Shown: in pieces, positions 33,487 through 43,236 of the stretch | Layout of the letters: every line of letters begins with the position of its first letter | Position numbering within the stretch: the first letter of the stretch is position 1 | Source of the DNA: Mesobacillus sp. S13 | Lineage (GTDB): Bacteria; Bacillota; Bacilli; Bacillales; Cytobacillaceae | NCBI RefSeq assembly: GCF_020422885.1 | Contig: NZ_CP084622.1 | Location: forward strand, 916,001 to 980,000 | DNA length: 64,000 nt | Direction of reading: 5' to 3' | Notes under the pieces: model-generated | What the model was told of the DNA's origin: nothing | Seen by the model: only the letters and a program-made list of their open reading frames with translations | The model's database searches: none | Made by a program: the position numbers and the translations under genes

Positions 33487-35544
33487 ATGATAAGCATTGC
33501 TGAAAAAGTCATAAAACATAAGAAAGCTGTTGTAATAGCATTCGTTCTATTTACGTTAATATCGGCGGTGGCGCAATTTTTTGTGTCGGTCAATTATAAT
33601 ATGGTGGATTATTTGCCTGAAGATGCCCAGTCAACAAGGGCAATGGAAATCATGGAAAAGGAGTTCACTGCTGAGGTACCTGATACGAGAGTGATGGTAA
33701 GGGATATCTCCTTGCAGGAAGCGCTGCGGATTAAAGAGGAATTGTCGGACATTGATGGTGTCGGCGACGTCATTTGGCTTGATGATGTGGTGGATTTGAA
33801 GACACCTCTCGAAATGGCAGATCAAGAGACAGTCGAAAACTACTACAAAGATGGAAATGCGCTGTTCTCCATCAGTGTCCGCTCTGGTGATGAGGTTCCA
33901 ATCACTGATGCAATTTATGACTTGATTGGTGAAGACGGAGCGATTGCGGGAGAAGCCATCAATACCGCTTCTTCGCAAAAAATGGCAGGGACAGAATCGA
34001 TGTACGCCGCGATCCTGCTTGTACCGATCATCATTTTTATTTTGGTGATCTCGACTACATCGTGGGTCGAGCCTTTATTCTTCCTGACGGCTATCGGGGT
34101 CTCGGTCCTGATCAACCTGGGGACGAATATTTTTATCGGTGAGGTTTCCTTCGTTACCCAGTCGGTCGCTCCGATTTTGCAACTGGCGGTTTCACTCGAC
34201 TATGCGGTATTTCTGCTTCATAGTTTTTCTGATTATCGGAAGCAGACTAATAATCCTGAAGAAGCCATGGTTCTTGCGATGAAGAAGTCGTTCCCGGCGA
34301 TTACTGCCAGTGCAGCGACAACATTCTTTGGATTCATCGCTCTGACATTCATGAAATTTGAAATAGGCTCCGATCTTGGTATCAATTTGGTAAAAGGAAT
34401 CGTTCTGAGCTTTATCAGTGTCATGGTGTTTTTACCGGCGCTTACTTTACTTTTGTATAAATGGATGGACAAGACGCAGCACAGAAACTTTGTTCCAAGC
34501 TTTGCCGGAATCGGCAATTTTGTGATCAAACTAAAATTGCCAAGCCTGCTGCTTGTTCTCGCTATTCTTGTTCCAAGCTTTTTGGCACAGAGCAATACAG
34601 CATTTACGTACGGACTCGGTGAACAGCCGGAAACAACCCGTGCCGGCAGTGATTTTATCGAAATAAAAGAAGCATTTGGAGAAACGACTCCCATCGTCCT
34701 TTTGGTACCAAAAGGAGATACAGCAAAGGAAACAGAGCTTGTCCAGGAGCTCGAAAATCTGGATTATGTAACGAGCGTTATTGCCTATGTGAATATGGTA
34801 GGTTCCGTCATTCCGCCTGAGTACCTGGATGAGTCGATCACGAACGAATTCTATTCGAAAAATTACAGCCGGATCATCATCAATACCAATCAGGGAACGG
34901 AAGGTGATCTTCCTTTTTCGATTGTCGAAAAGGTAGAATCGGCGGCTGCAAATTATTATGGTGACAAGGCAATGAGCCTGGGAGAAAGCGTAACACTGTA
35001 TGATATCAAGAATGTCGTCAATAAGGATAATCTTGTCGTGAACGTGCTGACAGTCGTGACGATTGCGATTGTCCTGCTGGCAACTTTTAAATCGATCTCG
35101 ATACCGCTAGTATTATTGATCACGATTCAGTCAGCTGTCTGGATCAATCTGTCGATTCCGTACTTTACAAGTTCTTCGCTGGTCTTTGTCGGATATTTAA
35201 TTATCAGCACTGTACAGCTGGCGGCCACAGTGGACTATGCGATTTTGCTGACGGAGGCTTACCAGCATAACCGCCAGGAAATGTCCGCCAAAAGAGCAAT
35301 CGTGAAGACATTGGATGAAAAGACATTCTCTATTTCCATATCTGCAGCGATTTTATCGAGTGTCGGATTTATTTTATGGTTGACGTCTTCCAATCCAATT
35401 GTCGGATCCATTGGCCTGTTATTGGGCAGGGGCGCATTGCTTGCCTTTGTGATGGTTGTGTTCTTGTTGCCGGCAATGCTGCTTGTATTCGATAAATTCA
35501 TTAATAAGACGACCTATAAAGCAAATTTTTACGAGGAGAAATGA
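33487..35544 (+). CDS. MMPL-family RND exporter
   Basis: A 685-residue, twelve-helix RND/MMPL protein in two halves, each with one helix, an extracytoplasmic loop and five helices. Typical segments: MVDYLPEDAQSTRAMEIMEKEF, LAVSLDYAVFLLHSFSDYRKQ (first-half Asp-Tyr pair) and LAATVDYAILLTEAYQHNRQ (second-half equivalent), the proton-relay region. It exports lipids or toxic amphiphiles. It is under a divergent TetR regulator and overlaps the start of its secreted partner gene by four bases, implying a joint export system. Confidence 0.9.
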   Translation: MISIAEKVIKHKKAVVIAFVLFTLISAVAQFFVSVNYNMVDYLPEDAQSTRAMEIMEKEFTAEVPDTRVMVRDISLQEALRIKEELSDIDGVGDVIWLDDVVDLKTPLEMADQETVENYYKDGNALFSISVRSGDEVPITDAIYDLIGEDGAIAGEAINTASSQKMAGTESMYAAILLVPIIIFILVISTTSWVEPLFFLTAIGVSVLINLGTNIFIGEVSFVTQSVAPILQLAVSLDYAVFLLHSFSDYRKQTNNPEEAMVLAMKKSFPAITASAATTFFGFIALTFMKFEIGSDLGINLVKGIVLSFISVMVFLPALTLLLYKWMDKTQHRNFVPSFAGIGNFVIKLKLPSLLLVLAILVPSFLAQSNTAFTYGLGEQPETTRAGSDFIEIKEAFGETTPIVLLVPKGDTAKETELVQELENLDYVTSVIAYVNMVGSVIPPEYLDESITNEFYSKNYSRIIINTNQGTEGDLPFSIVEKVESAAANYYGDKAMSLGESVTLYDIKNVVNKDNLVVNVLTVVTIAIVLLATFKSISIPLVLLITIQSAVWINLSIPYFTSSSLVFVGYLIISTVQLAATVDYAILLTEAYQHNRQEMSAKRAIVKTLDEKTFSISISAAILSSVGFILWLTSSNPIVGSIGLLLGRGALLAFVMVVFLLPAMLLVFDKFINKTTYKANFYEEK

Positions 35545-37334
35545 TGATGAGAAAAAACAAAATAATTCCCGTTGCTCTTGCATCGATAATCATCTTGCCT
35601 TCATTTCTTAGTCATGGGGCAGCGGCTGAAACGGCAGGGAAAATCACTTCCAAGGATGAAGTCGTATACGCGACATTGAAATCCAATGGAGATCTTGATG
35701 ATATTTTTGTCGTCAATACATTGGAGGTGGCGAAGGCTGGGAAAATTCTTGACTATGGGTTGTACAGCAGCGTGAAAAATCTGACCGACCTTTCTGAACT
35801 TGACCAAAAAGGGCAGGCTGTCACGATCAATGCACCTGAAGGTAAGTTTTATTATCAGGGTAATATGGAAGACAACACGGAGCTTCCATGGGATATTGAG
35901 ATTTCCTATTTGCTTGATGGACGTGAGGTTGAAGCGTCTGAGCTTGCCGGAAAAGAAGGGAATGTGGAAATAAAGATCCAGACTGCTGCCAATGAAAAAG
36001 CAGATAGCGTGTATTTTGAGAACTACTTATTGCAAATTTCCCTGCAGCTCTCGAATAGCTATCAGAATATCGAAGCTGAGGGCGGCATGGTTGCGAATGC
36101 CGGAAAGAACAAACAAATTACATTCACTGTCATGCCTGGCCAGGAGGAAGAATTCACTGTTGAGGCAGAAGTAGAGAATTTTGAGTTCACCGGTGTTGAT
36201 ATTGCAGCTGTTCCGTCGACCCTGCCGATTGATACTTCAGAAATGGAGAGCATGACCGACGATATGTCGGCATTATCAGACGCAATCAAGGGATTGAATG
36301 ATGGAGTAGCCGATCTGAAGAGCGGTGTTTCGCAATTGAACAATGGAGCAGCAAGCCTGCGTGATGGTTCGGCAAAATATAAAAACGGCGTGACGGAGCT
36401 GAATGGTTCGTCCTCACAAATAGTTGGCGCATCCAGTTCCATTGGCGATGCATTGAAACAAATCAGCACCTCACTTTCCGGTGATTCTGCCCAAATGGAC
36501 GTGGCGAGCTTGAGTGAATTGCCAGCGGTCCTGACCCAATTAGCCAGTGGCATGAATCAAGCAGCCGATGGATTGACAACTTTGCGTGAAAATTACGCAA
36601 AGGCCTACGGTGCCCTTGATGGAGCAATTAAAGGGATTCCCGCTCATGAAGTTTCAGAGAAAGAGATAGAAGCATTATACAGCAGCGGCGCGGATGCGAG
36701 TGTGGTCAATAAACTGGTGGAATCCTATGCAGCTGCCCAAAAAGTCAAAGGTACTTATTCACAGGTACAGGAAGCTTTTGCTGCCGTGGATCCATCACTT
36801 AAGCAGGTCAGCGGTTCGGTAACTGAAATGAGCTCGGGGCTTACAGCGATAGCTGATGAACTGTCTGCCTCCCTTAAGGATATGGATATGAGCGGATTGG
36901 AACAGCTCCAGAAAGGGCTCACTGAATTGTCCTCGAAATACGGAGAATTCCATTCCGGTCTTGTTGGTTATACAGGAGGAGTGAGCAAGCTGGCGGCTTC
37001 CTATAACCAGCTGCATTCGGGAATTGCTAGTCTGGCAGATGGCACAGGCGAATTGAATGATGGAGTAGAACAACTCCACAACGGAACAAGCGAGCTGCAT
37101 CAGGAAACAAAAAATCTTCCTGAACAAATGAAACAGGAAATCAATGAGATGATTAAGGAGTATGACAAATCGGACTTCGAGCCAGTTTCCTTTGTGTCAA
37201 CGAAGAACGAGAAAGTCACTTCTGTACAATTCGTGATCAAAACAGAGGCAATTGAAAAAGAAGAGCCAGAAGAGAAAAAAGCAAAACCTGAGAAAAAGAA
37301 AGGGTTTTGGGATCTTTTGATGGAGTTATTTTAA
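35541..37334 (+). CDS. Secreted coiled-coil partner of MMPL exporter (YhgE/Pip-like repeats)
   Basis: A 597-residue protein. The signal peptide is at residues 1-29 (KNKIIPVALASIIILPSFLSHGAAAE). Then comes a beta-rich domain (about 30-225), followed by YhgE/Pip-type repeats in which Gly and Leu recur with GVADLKSGVSQLNNGAASLRDG-like spacing (240-300 and again 490-540), and a Lys/Glu-rich end FWDLLMELF. There is no lipobox and no clear membrane anchor except possibly the C-terminus. The gene start overlaps the MMPL gene, so the two are translated together. It may act as an outer adaptor or wall-spanning tether for the exporter (inference). Confidence 0.75.
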   Translation: MMMRKNKIIPVALASIIILPSFLSHGAAAETAGKITSKDEVVYATLKSNGDLDDIFVVNTLEVAKAGKILDYGLYSSVKNLTDLSELDQKGQAVTINAPEGKFYYQGNMEDNTELPWDIEISYLLDGREVEASELAGKEGNVEIKIQTAANEKADSVYFENYLLQISLQLSNSYQNIEAEGGMVANAGKNKQITFTVMPGQEEEFTVEAEVENFEFTGVDIAAVPSTLPIDTSEMESMTDDMSALSDAIKGLNDGVADLKSGVSQLNNGAASLRDGSAKYKNGVTELNGSSSQIVGASSSIGDALKQISTSLSGDSAQMDVASLSELPAVLTQLASGMNQAADGLTTLRENYAKAYGALDGAIKGIPAHEVSEKEIEALYSSGADASVVNKLVESYAAAQKVKGTYSQVQEAFAAVDPSLKQVSGSVTEMSSGLTAIADELSASLKDMDMSGLEQLQKGLTELSSKYGEFHSGLVGYTGGVSKLAASYNQLHSGIASLADGTGELNDGVEQLHNGTSELHQETKNLPEQMKQEINEMIKEYDKSDFEPVSFVSTKNEKVTSVQFVIKTEAIEKEEPEEKKAKPEKKKGFWDLLMELF

Positions 37335-37342
37335 TAGATGGA

Positions 37343-37388
37343 GGACAGTTCTTGAGGCTTTAGCGTTTGCTCTCGAGCTGTCCTTTTT
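37343..37388 (+). terminator. Terminator of the MMPL operon
   Basis: GGACAG...CTGTCC with an additional inner CTTGAG / CTCGAG pairing, followed by five T. Confidence 0.75.
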
Positions 37389-37413
37389 CATTGCTGCACT
37401 TTGGATAAACATG

Positions 37414-37437
37414 GTTTTATGGAGCACGAAAGGGTAA
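37414..37437 (+). promoter_or_regulatory. Candidate sigma-B promoter of ferritin gene
   Basis: GTTTTA, 12 bases, GGGTAA: one mismatch to the sigma-B -35 and a full match to the -10. It lies 74 bases before the ferritin start codon. Confidence 0.6.
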
Positions 37438-37510
37438 AATTCAATTGAGAAGGCAAAATAACTATGTTAGCGTAAAAAGAAAAGGCTGCAGAGACTGAGG
37501 AGGAATTACA

Positions 37511-38014
37511 ATGATCAGCGATAAGTTGGTTAATGGTTTGGTTGAACAAATGAATTATGAATTTTATTCTGCTCATGCGTACATGGCAATGGCTGCGTAT
37601 TGCTCAGCTGAAAATCTAGATGGATTTGCGAATTTCTTTATGGTACAAGCTGAAGAAGAACGATTCCATGCAATGAAGTTTTACAATTTTATCAATGATA
37701 TGGGTGAGCGAGTGACTTTCGATGGCTTCAATGCCCCATCAAACGAGTTCGAGTCTGTCCTTGATGTTTTTGAAAAAGGGCTTGGGCACGAAAAGGAAGT
37801 TACACGCCGCATTTACAAACTTGCGGATATTGCGCTGGATGAGCGTGAACATGCGACGATGACTTTCCTGAAATGGTTCATTGAAGAACAGGTTGAAGAA
37901 GAAGCCCTGTTCGACAGCTTGATCCAGAAGCTGCGCCGGATTGACCAGGACAGCAACGCATTTTTCATGCTCGAAAACGAACTCGCACAGCGTTCATTCA
38001 CAGCACCAGAGTGA
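37511..38014 (+). CDS. ftnA: Bacterial non-heme ferritin
   Basis: A 167-residue four-helix iron-storage protein. Ferroxidase ligands are visible: Glu in MNYEFYSAHAY, the EExxH motif in AEEERFHAMKFY, Glu in LGHEKEVTRRIY, and Glu in FIEEQVEEEALF. It oxidises Fe(II) and stores it in a 24-subunit shell. Strong GAGGAGG ribosome site. It has its own terminator and a possible sigma-B promoter, consistent with stress control of iron. Confidence 0.95.
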   Translation: MISDKLVNGLVEQMNYEFYSAHAYMAMAAYCSAENLDGFANFFMVQAEEERFHAMKFYNFINDMGERVTFDGFNAPSNEFESVLDVFEKGLGHEKEVTRRIYKLADIALDEREHATMTFLKWFIEEQVEEEALFDSLIQKLRRIDQDSNAFFMLENELAQRSFTAPE

Positions 38015-38030
38015 AAATAAAGGGTTATCG

Positions 38031-38061
38031 CAGGATTCCATGCCGGAATCCTGTTTTTTTT
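38031..38061 (+). terminator. Terminator of ferritin gene
   Basis: The 9-bp stem CAGGATTCC / GGAATCCTG followed by eight T. Confidence 0.93.
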
Positions 38062-38199
38062 GTGCTTGCCTATTTGATGAATTTGTACTCTACCTAATGA
38101 GGAATATTGCCAATTCCATCCAAAATAGCCTGAAAACTTTTTTAGCTTGATAAATAGGGTAAAGAGAGGATAAGAGAATCTTACAATAAGGAGGATCTT

Positions 38200-38583
38200 A
38201 TGAAGAAACTACTGATATCTTTAGCAGCGGCTGGAATCCTTGCTGGATGCAGCGCTGATGACAGTGAAATCGGCCAGGAGGGTCCGCCGGATACGGAAGT
38301 GAAGACAGAAGAAGATCCAGTTACAACGGATTACCTGCAGGAGAGATTCTATGAAGGAATGGATTATGATGCATATGCGGTTGAAGTTCAGTCCTGGGTT
38401 GATAAAGGGCAGGCGACAGTTGCTGATACCGTAGAACCTGATGGGCAAAATAATGTGACTGCAGATATTATCCAGGTAGCTGATGGATTCCTGGCAGTTG
38501 CCAACGATGGCAAAGAAGTTACCTTCATTAAACCTTTTGCCTCTCCAGAAGAAGCGAAGGAATACTTGAATGAAAACTTATAA
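38200..38583 (+). CDS. Small lipoprotein, unknown
   Basis: A 127-residue protein with a lipoprotein signal, KKLLISLAAAGILAGC (lipobox LAGC, lipidated Cys about residue 17), an acidic linker, and a ~90-residue C-terminal domain (DYLQERFYEGMDYDAYAVEVQSW...). AAGGAGG precedes the ATG. Monocistronic, with a good terminator. I do not recognise the domain. Confidence 0.85.
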   Translation: MKKLLISLAAAGILAGCSADDSEIGQEGPPDTEVKTEEDPVTTDYLQERFYEGMDYDAYAVEVQSWVDKGQATVADTVEPDGQNNVTADIIQVADGFLAVANDGKEVTFIKPFASPEEAKEYLNENL

Positions 38584-38588
38584 AAACC

Positions 38589-38620
38589 AAGCCCGCTAAC
38601 TTATCGTTTAGCGGGCTTTC
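38589..38620 (+). terminator. Terminator of lipoprotein gene
   Basis: The stem AAGCCCGCTAA / TTAGCGGGCTT shortly after the stop codon. Only a short T stretch follows. Confidence 0.82.
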
Positions 38621-38735
38621 GCTTGTGGTATACGTCCATATAGGAGCATGGTGTCTAGCAGCACGATAAAAAGGCAGCTTAAGAGGAATTACATAATAGT
38701 CCACATGCCCCCATCTCGAACGGGAGGAATAATCG

Positions 38736-40805
38736 ATGAAAAATGACGAGAAGAATCATTCTATGAACGAGAAGAATCAGCAGCTTGAGCAATTCAGGTC
38801 TGGACATAATGGTGAAGCAATGACGACTAACCAGGGACTGCGTGTTTCTGAAGATGAGCATTCATTGAAGGCGGGAACCCGCGGTCCGACATTGATGGAG
38901 GATTTCCATTTCCGTGAAAAGATGACTCATTTTGATCATGAGCGTATTCCGGAGCGTGTGGTGCATGCCAGGGGGTTTGCGGCTCATGGATATTTTCAGG
39001 CATACGAGCCAATGGCTGAATATACGAAAGCAGGGTTCCTGCAGGATCCATCCAAAAAGACTCCCGTTTTTGTGCGCTTTTCAACGGTAGCCGGTTCACG
39101 GGGATCAGGTGATACCGTCCGTGATGTCCGCGGTTTTTCGACGAAATTTTATACAGAAGAAGGCAATTACGACCTTGTTGGAAATAACATCCCTGTTTTC
39201 TTCATCCAGGATGCAATCAAATTCCCGGACTTGATTCATGCGGTCAAGCCGGAGCCTCATAATGAAATACCTCAGGCCCAGTCGGCTCATGATACATTCT
39301 GGGATTTCATTGCCAATAACACTGAGTCGGCGCATATGATCATGTGGCATATCTCAGACCGTGCCATTCCACGCAGTTTCCGGATGATGGAAGGATTCGG
39401 AGTCCATACATTCAGGTTTGTGAACGAGCAGGGCAAGGCCCGGTTTGTAAAATTCCATTGGAAACCGGTACTGGGTGTTCATTCGTTAGTTTGGGATGAA
39501 GCTCAAAAGCTTGCCGGAAAAGATCCGGATTTCCACCGCCGAGATTTATTTGATGCAATCGAGATGGGGAATTATCCAGAGTACGAGCTTGGTGTCCAGA
39601 TGATTGACGAAGAAGATGAATTCAAGTTCGATTTCGATGTATTGGATCCTACCAAGATCTGGCCGGAGGAATTGGTGCCAGTCAAGATCACCGGAAAAAT
39701 GACGCTGGACCAGAATGTGACTAATTACTTTGCAGAAACTGAGCAAGTTGCCTTCCATCCGGGACATGTCGTTCCAGGAATTGATTTTTCAAATGACCCG
39801 CTCCTTCAAGGGCGTTTGTTCTCTTATACGGACACTCAGCTATCTCGTCTCGGCGGCCCGAACTTCCACGAGATCCCAATCAACAGGCCGGTTTGCCCGT
39901 TCCATAACAACCAGCGTGATGGCATGCACCGGATGACGATTGACCGCGGGCAGGTCGCTTATCACAAAAATTCGCTGCAAAGCAATGATCCTGAGCCGTC
40001 ACCTGTGAGCGAAGGAGGATATGAACATCACCAGGAAAAAGTCGAGGGACGAAAGGTCCAGGCACGCAGTGACAGCTTCAAGGACCATTATTCCCAAGCG
40101 ACTCTCTTCTGGAACAGCATGTCCGATGTGGAAAAGCAGCATATGATCGAAGCATTCAGTTTTGAGCTTGGAAAAGTGAAAAGCAAGGATGTGCAGCAGC
40201 AGGTGGTTGAGATGCTTGGAAATATTGATACATTCCTGGCTGAACAGGTAGCTGAAAGTCTAGGCGCTAAGAAGCCGACAAGCAAACCAGCAGAAGTGAA
40301 CATGACTTCTCCGGTATTGAGCCAGATGAATACAGCAAAGCTGCCGAATACAAGAAAGGTTGCAATCCTAGCTGATCATGGCTTTAACGGAGCTGAAGTC
40401 TCTGGATTGATGGAGATGCTGAAAAAGAGCGGCATTACGGCAGAAATCGTCAGCAAGCAGCTTGGGATGATCAAGGGTGATGATGGCACGGAACTTGAAG
40501 TACAGCATACGCTGCTGACTGGCAGCTCTGTTTTATTTGATGCACTGCATGTTGCCGGCGGCCAGCAAAGTGTTGACAGTCTGAAGCAAAAAAAGGAAGC
40601 AGTCTACTTTGTTGATGAGGCTTACAGCCATTTGAAAGCAGTCGGTGCGGGAAAAGAAGCAGCTGAATTATTGGCTGCAGCAGGCATAGGCCATGAAGAC
40701 GCAGCTGGTGTTGTCATTTTTGCAAACACCAATGATACGTCAGGAGACAGCCAGAAGTTCATTGATGCAATTGCCGAACATCGACACTGGAACCGGATGA
40801 TGTAA
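38736..40805 (+). CDS. katE: Large-subunit (clade II) catalase, KatE/HPII type
   Basis: 689 residues. The catalase core has the essential His in VVHARGFAAHGYF, Asn in DLVGNNIPVFF and the proximal heme Tyr in RLFSYTDTQLSRLG. After about residue 530 comes the flavodoxin/DJ-1-like C-terminal domain (RKVAILADHGFNGAEVSGLMEMLKKSG) found only in large-subunit catalases. It decomposes H2O2; in Bacillus katE is a general-stress and spore-associated gene. GGGAGG precedes the ATG. The short hairpin after the stop leads into the next operon. Confidence 0.95.
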   Translation: MKNDEKNHSMNEKNQQLEQFRSGHNGEAMTTNQGLRVSEDEHSLKAGTRGPTLMEDFHFREKMTHFDHERIPERVVHARGFAAHGYFQAYEPMAEYTKAGFLQDPSKKTPVFVRFSTVAGSRGSGDTVRDVRGFSTKFYTEEGNYDLVGNNIPVFFIQDAIKFPDLIHAVKPEPHNEIPQAQSAHDTFWDFIANNTESAHMIMWHISDRAIPRSFRMMEGFGVHTFRFVNEQGKARFVKFHWKPVLGVHSLVWDEAQKLAGKDPDFHRRDLFDAIEMGNYPEYELGVQMIDEEDEFKFDFDVLDPTKIWPEELVPVKITGKMTLDQNVTNYFAETEQVAFHPGHVVPGIDFSNDPLLQGRLFSYTDTQLSRLGGPNFHEIPINRPVCPFHNNQRDGMHRMTIDRGQVAYHKNSLQSNDPEPSPVSEGGYEHHQEKVEGRKVQARSDSFKDHYSQATLFWNSMSDVEKQHMIEAFSFELGKVKSKDVQQQVVEMLGNIDTFLAEQVAESLGAKKPTSKPAEVNMTSPVLSQMNTAKLPNTRKVAILADHGFNGAEVSGLMEMLKKSGITAEIVSKQLGMIKGDDGTELEVQHTLLTGSSVLFDALHVAGGQQSVDSLKQKKEAVYFVDEAYSHLKAVGAGKEAAELLAAAGIGHEDAAGVVIFANTNDTSGDSQKFIDAIAEHRHWNRMM

Positions 40806-40821
40806 TTTCCAAGTGATTCAA

Positions 40822-40855
40822 AAAGAGAAACGGATATAATCTGTTTCTCTTTTTT
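40822..40855 (+). terminator. Terminator between katE and the next operon
   Basis: AAGAGAAACGGAT / ATCTGTTTCTCTT, nearly perfect, followed by TTTTT. Confidence 0.85.
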
Positions 40856-40872
40856 ACAAAGGAGGGAATGTA

Positions 40873-41502
40873 ATGAAGGTAATCGTGATTGGTGCACATA
40901 GCAGCGTCGGGGAGTTTGTTGTCAGCAAGCTGATGGAAAATGGGTATATATCCTGCGCAGTCATCAGCGATGAGAATCAAATGGATTTGATGAAAAAAAG
41001 AGGAGCTACAGAGGTAGTTCTATATGAAGAGAGGATCTTGCCGACATTATTCAATGGGTATGATGCCGCCATATATCTGACTGGCGTCAATCCAAAGGCC
41101 AAAACTGGCCGGACTGTAATGATTGATCATGAGTCGGTCATCGAGACGGTGAAGGAAGCAGAGAAGCAGGGTGTGAAACGTTTTGTGATGATGAGCGCCA
41201 TCATGGCCAATGAAGCGGCAGGGGATGACAGCCGGGAGATCGGCGCGAAAGAGATGCCAGATGAGTTGCTGCGGCAATCCAATTTGACATATACCATCGT
41301 GCAGCCGGGAGCTTTTACAGACAAACCTGGCAATGGAAAAATATCTGCGGCTGAAACACTGGATTCAAACGAGCTTGAAATTTCACACGAGGACATCGCG
41401 GAGGTATTGGTCATGTCGCTCGAAACCGAGGCAGCTTTTAACAAGACTTTTGAAGTGGCAGAAGGAGATACAGTCATCACAAAAGCTTTATCTTCATTAT
41501 AG
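40873..41502 (+). CDS. NAD(P)-binding NmrA/SDR-like protein
   Basis: A 209-residue atypical short-chain dehydrogenase. The nucleotide motif is VIVIGAHSSVGEFVVSKL at the start. Further SDR-like segments are GYDAAIYLTGVNPKAKTG, VKRFVMMSAIMANEAAGD and YTIVQPGAFTDKPG. The catalytic Tyr-x3-Lys is absent, as in NmrA/YhfK-like redox sensors. Start ATG 40873 after AAAGGAGGG. It is 15 bases upstream of the glutamate-synthase-like gene, so the two form an operon. Confidence 0.82.
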   Translation: MKVIVIGAHSSVGEFVVSKLMENGYISCAVISDENQMDLMKKRGATEVVLYEERILPTLFNGYDAAIYLTGVNPKAKTGRTVMIDHESVIETVKEAEKQGVKRFVMMSAIMANEAAGDDSREIGAKEMPDELLRQSNLTYTIVQPGAFTDKPGNGKISAAETLDSNELEISHEDIAEVLVMSLETEAAFNKTFEVAEGDTVITKALSSL

Positions 41503-41517
41503 GAAAGGAGGATTTTA

Positions 41518-43134
41518 ATGGGTTTGACGGATTATCTAGTGATCGGCTTGTTTATTTTCATAGCATTGCTTATCCTGGTGCCGGTCTTTCTATTTATCTA
41601 TTTATATTTTAAAGATGATCACCAGCAGCAACATTCAATTTTAAGGAATTTCCCCGTGCTTGGAAAGGTTCGCTATTTCACTGAACATATTGGTCCAGAG
41701 CTAAGACAATATTTATTCAATGGTGATAATGAGGGTAAGCCTTTTTCGCGCAAGGAATACCAGGATGTCGTTAAGGCAGGCAAGTATAAGGAAAGATTAA
41801 TAGGTTTTGGATCATTAAAGGATTTTGAGGCAGAGGGCTTTTACATCAGGAATACACTTTTTCCTAAATTGACTGATGAAATGAAGGTCGATAATGCAGA
41901 CAAAATTAAAACAAGAGTTTATAAGATTGATGGCGAGGGCCTTTTTACAAGGAAAGAACATAACGAGGAAAAATTGGCTGATCCTTATTATTTGCAGGAT
42001 GATGACGCCGTAGTGCTCGGGGAGAAAAATTGCCGCTATCCTTTCAGGGTGAAGGGGCAGGTGGGGCAGTCGGCAATGAGCTATGGAGCGCTTGGGGAAA
42101 AAGCGATCCAGGCATTGTCGAAGGGCCTTGGGCTTGCAGGCGGAACATGGATGAATTCAGGAGAAGGCGGGTTATCTGACCATCACCTTGCCGGAAACCC
42201 AGATATCATCATGCAAATCGGACCGGACCTCTTTGGCGTCCGGAAACCGAACGGTGAATTTTCATGGGAAGAGTTCAAGAAGAAAAGTGAAATGCCTCAG
42301 GTAAAAGCATTTGAAATCAAGCTGGCGCAGGGAGCGAAGACACGCGGCGGCCATGTTGAAGGAGAAAAGGTCACTGAGGAAATCGCTAAGATCCGCCTTG
42401 TCGAAGTCGGAAAGACAATTAACAGTCCGAACAGATTTTATGAGTTCAGCGATGTCCCTTCCATGTTTGATTGGATTGAGGAATTGCGTTCGGTGGGCGG
42501 AAAGCCAGTGGGAATCAAGATTGTCGTCGGAGATATGGACGCGCTTGAAAATATGATTTCCTACATGAAGGAAAGTGGGAAAGGCCCGGATTTCATCACA
42601 GTGGATGGCGGAGAAGGCGGCACTGGGGCAACCTACCAAGAGCTGGCAGACACGGTTGGCCTTCCTATCAACTCAGCGCTTCCTGTTGTGGATGAAATGC
42701 TTCGCCAATATGGAATCAGAGACAGAGTGAAGCTGATTGCATCAGGAAAACTGATCACTCCTGATAAAATCGCCATCGCCCTGGCAATGGGAGCGGACCT
42801 TGTGAATATAGCCCGCGGCATGATGATCAGTGTTGGCTGTATCATGGCCCAAGTATGCCATACGAATACTTGCCCTGCGGGTGTGGCGACCACAGACCAA
42901 AAGCTCCAGGATGGCCTGGTTGTGGATGAGAAAATGTACCGGGTCGCCAATTATATTATCTCCTTGCGGGAAGGCCTTTATAATCTGGCGGCGGCCGCAG
43001 GCCTGGACAGCCCAACACAATTTGAAAGGAAGCATATTGTCCATAAAGACGAGCTTGGCCGAGTATCTCCCGTAGAAGATTTGATCATCGCAGCAAGAAG
43101 GGCTCAATCACAAAAAGAAAGAAAGATAGATTAG
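41518..43134 (+). CDS. Glutamate-synthase-like FMN/Fe-S protein (YerD-like), membrane-anchored
   Basis: A 538-residue protein. An N-terminal membrane helix (YLVIGLFIFIALLILVPVFLFIYLYF) precedes the FMN-binding alpha/beta barrel of the glutamate synthase large subunit (GQSAMSYGALGEKAIQALSKGL, FITVDGGEGGTGATYQEL, IASGKLITPDKIAIALAMGADLVNIARGMM) and the [3Fe-4S] cysteines in CIMAQVCHTNTCPAGVATT. It lacks the glutaminase domain of true GltB. B. subtilis YerD is similar. The reaction is unknown. It pairs with the upstream NAD(P)-binding protein. Confidence 0.88.
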   Translation: MGLTDYLVIGLFIFIALLILVPVFLFIYLYFKDDHQQQHSILRNFPVLGKVRYFTEHIGPELRQYLFNGDNEGKPFSRKEYQDVVKAGKYKERLIGFGSLKDFEAEGFYIRNTLFPKLTDEMKVDNADKIKTRVYKIDGEGLFTRKEHNEEKLADPYYLQDDDAVVLGEKNCRYPFRVKGQVGQSAMSYGALGEKAIQALSKGLGLAGGTWMNSGEGGLSDHHLAGNPDIIMQIGPDLFGVRKPNGEFSWEEFKKKSEMPQVKAFEIKLAQGAKTRGGHVEGEKVTEEIAKIRLVEVGKTINSPNRFYEFSDVPSMFDWIEELRSVGGKPVGIKIVVGDMDALENMISYMKESGKGPDFITVDGGEGGTGATYQELADTVGLPINSALPVVDEMLRQYGIRDRVKLIASGKLITPDKIAIALAMGADLVNIARGMMISVGCIMAQVCHTNTCPAGVATTDQKLQDGLVVDEKMYRVANYIISLREGLYNLAAAAGLDSPTQFERKHIVHKDELGRVSPVEDLIIAARRAQSQKERKID

Positions 43135-43141
43135 GATCAAG

Positions 43142-43171
43142 CAGCCAGTCCAATTGTGGGCTGGCTGTTTT
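43142..43171 (+). terminator. Terminator of the YerD-like operon
   Basis: The stem CAGCCAGTCC / GGGCTGGCTG (one wobble pair) followed by TTTTAC. Confidence 0.82.
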
Positions 43172-43236
43172 ACGGTTAAAATATTCTTATCAGCAAAATT
43201 TGAAAGTATCACGGTATGAATTAGGGGGTTACTTGC

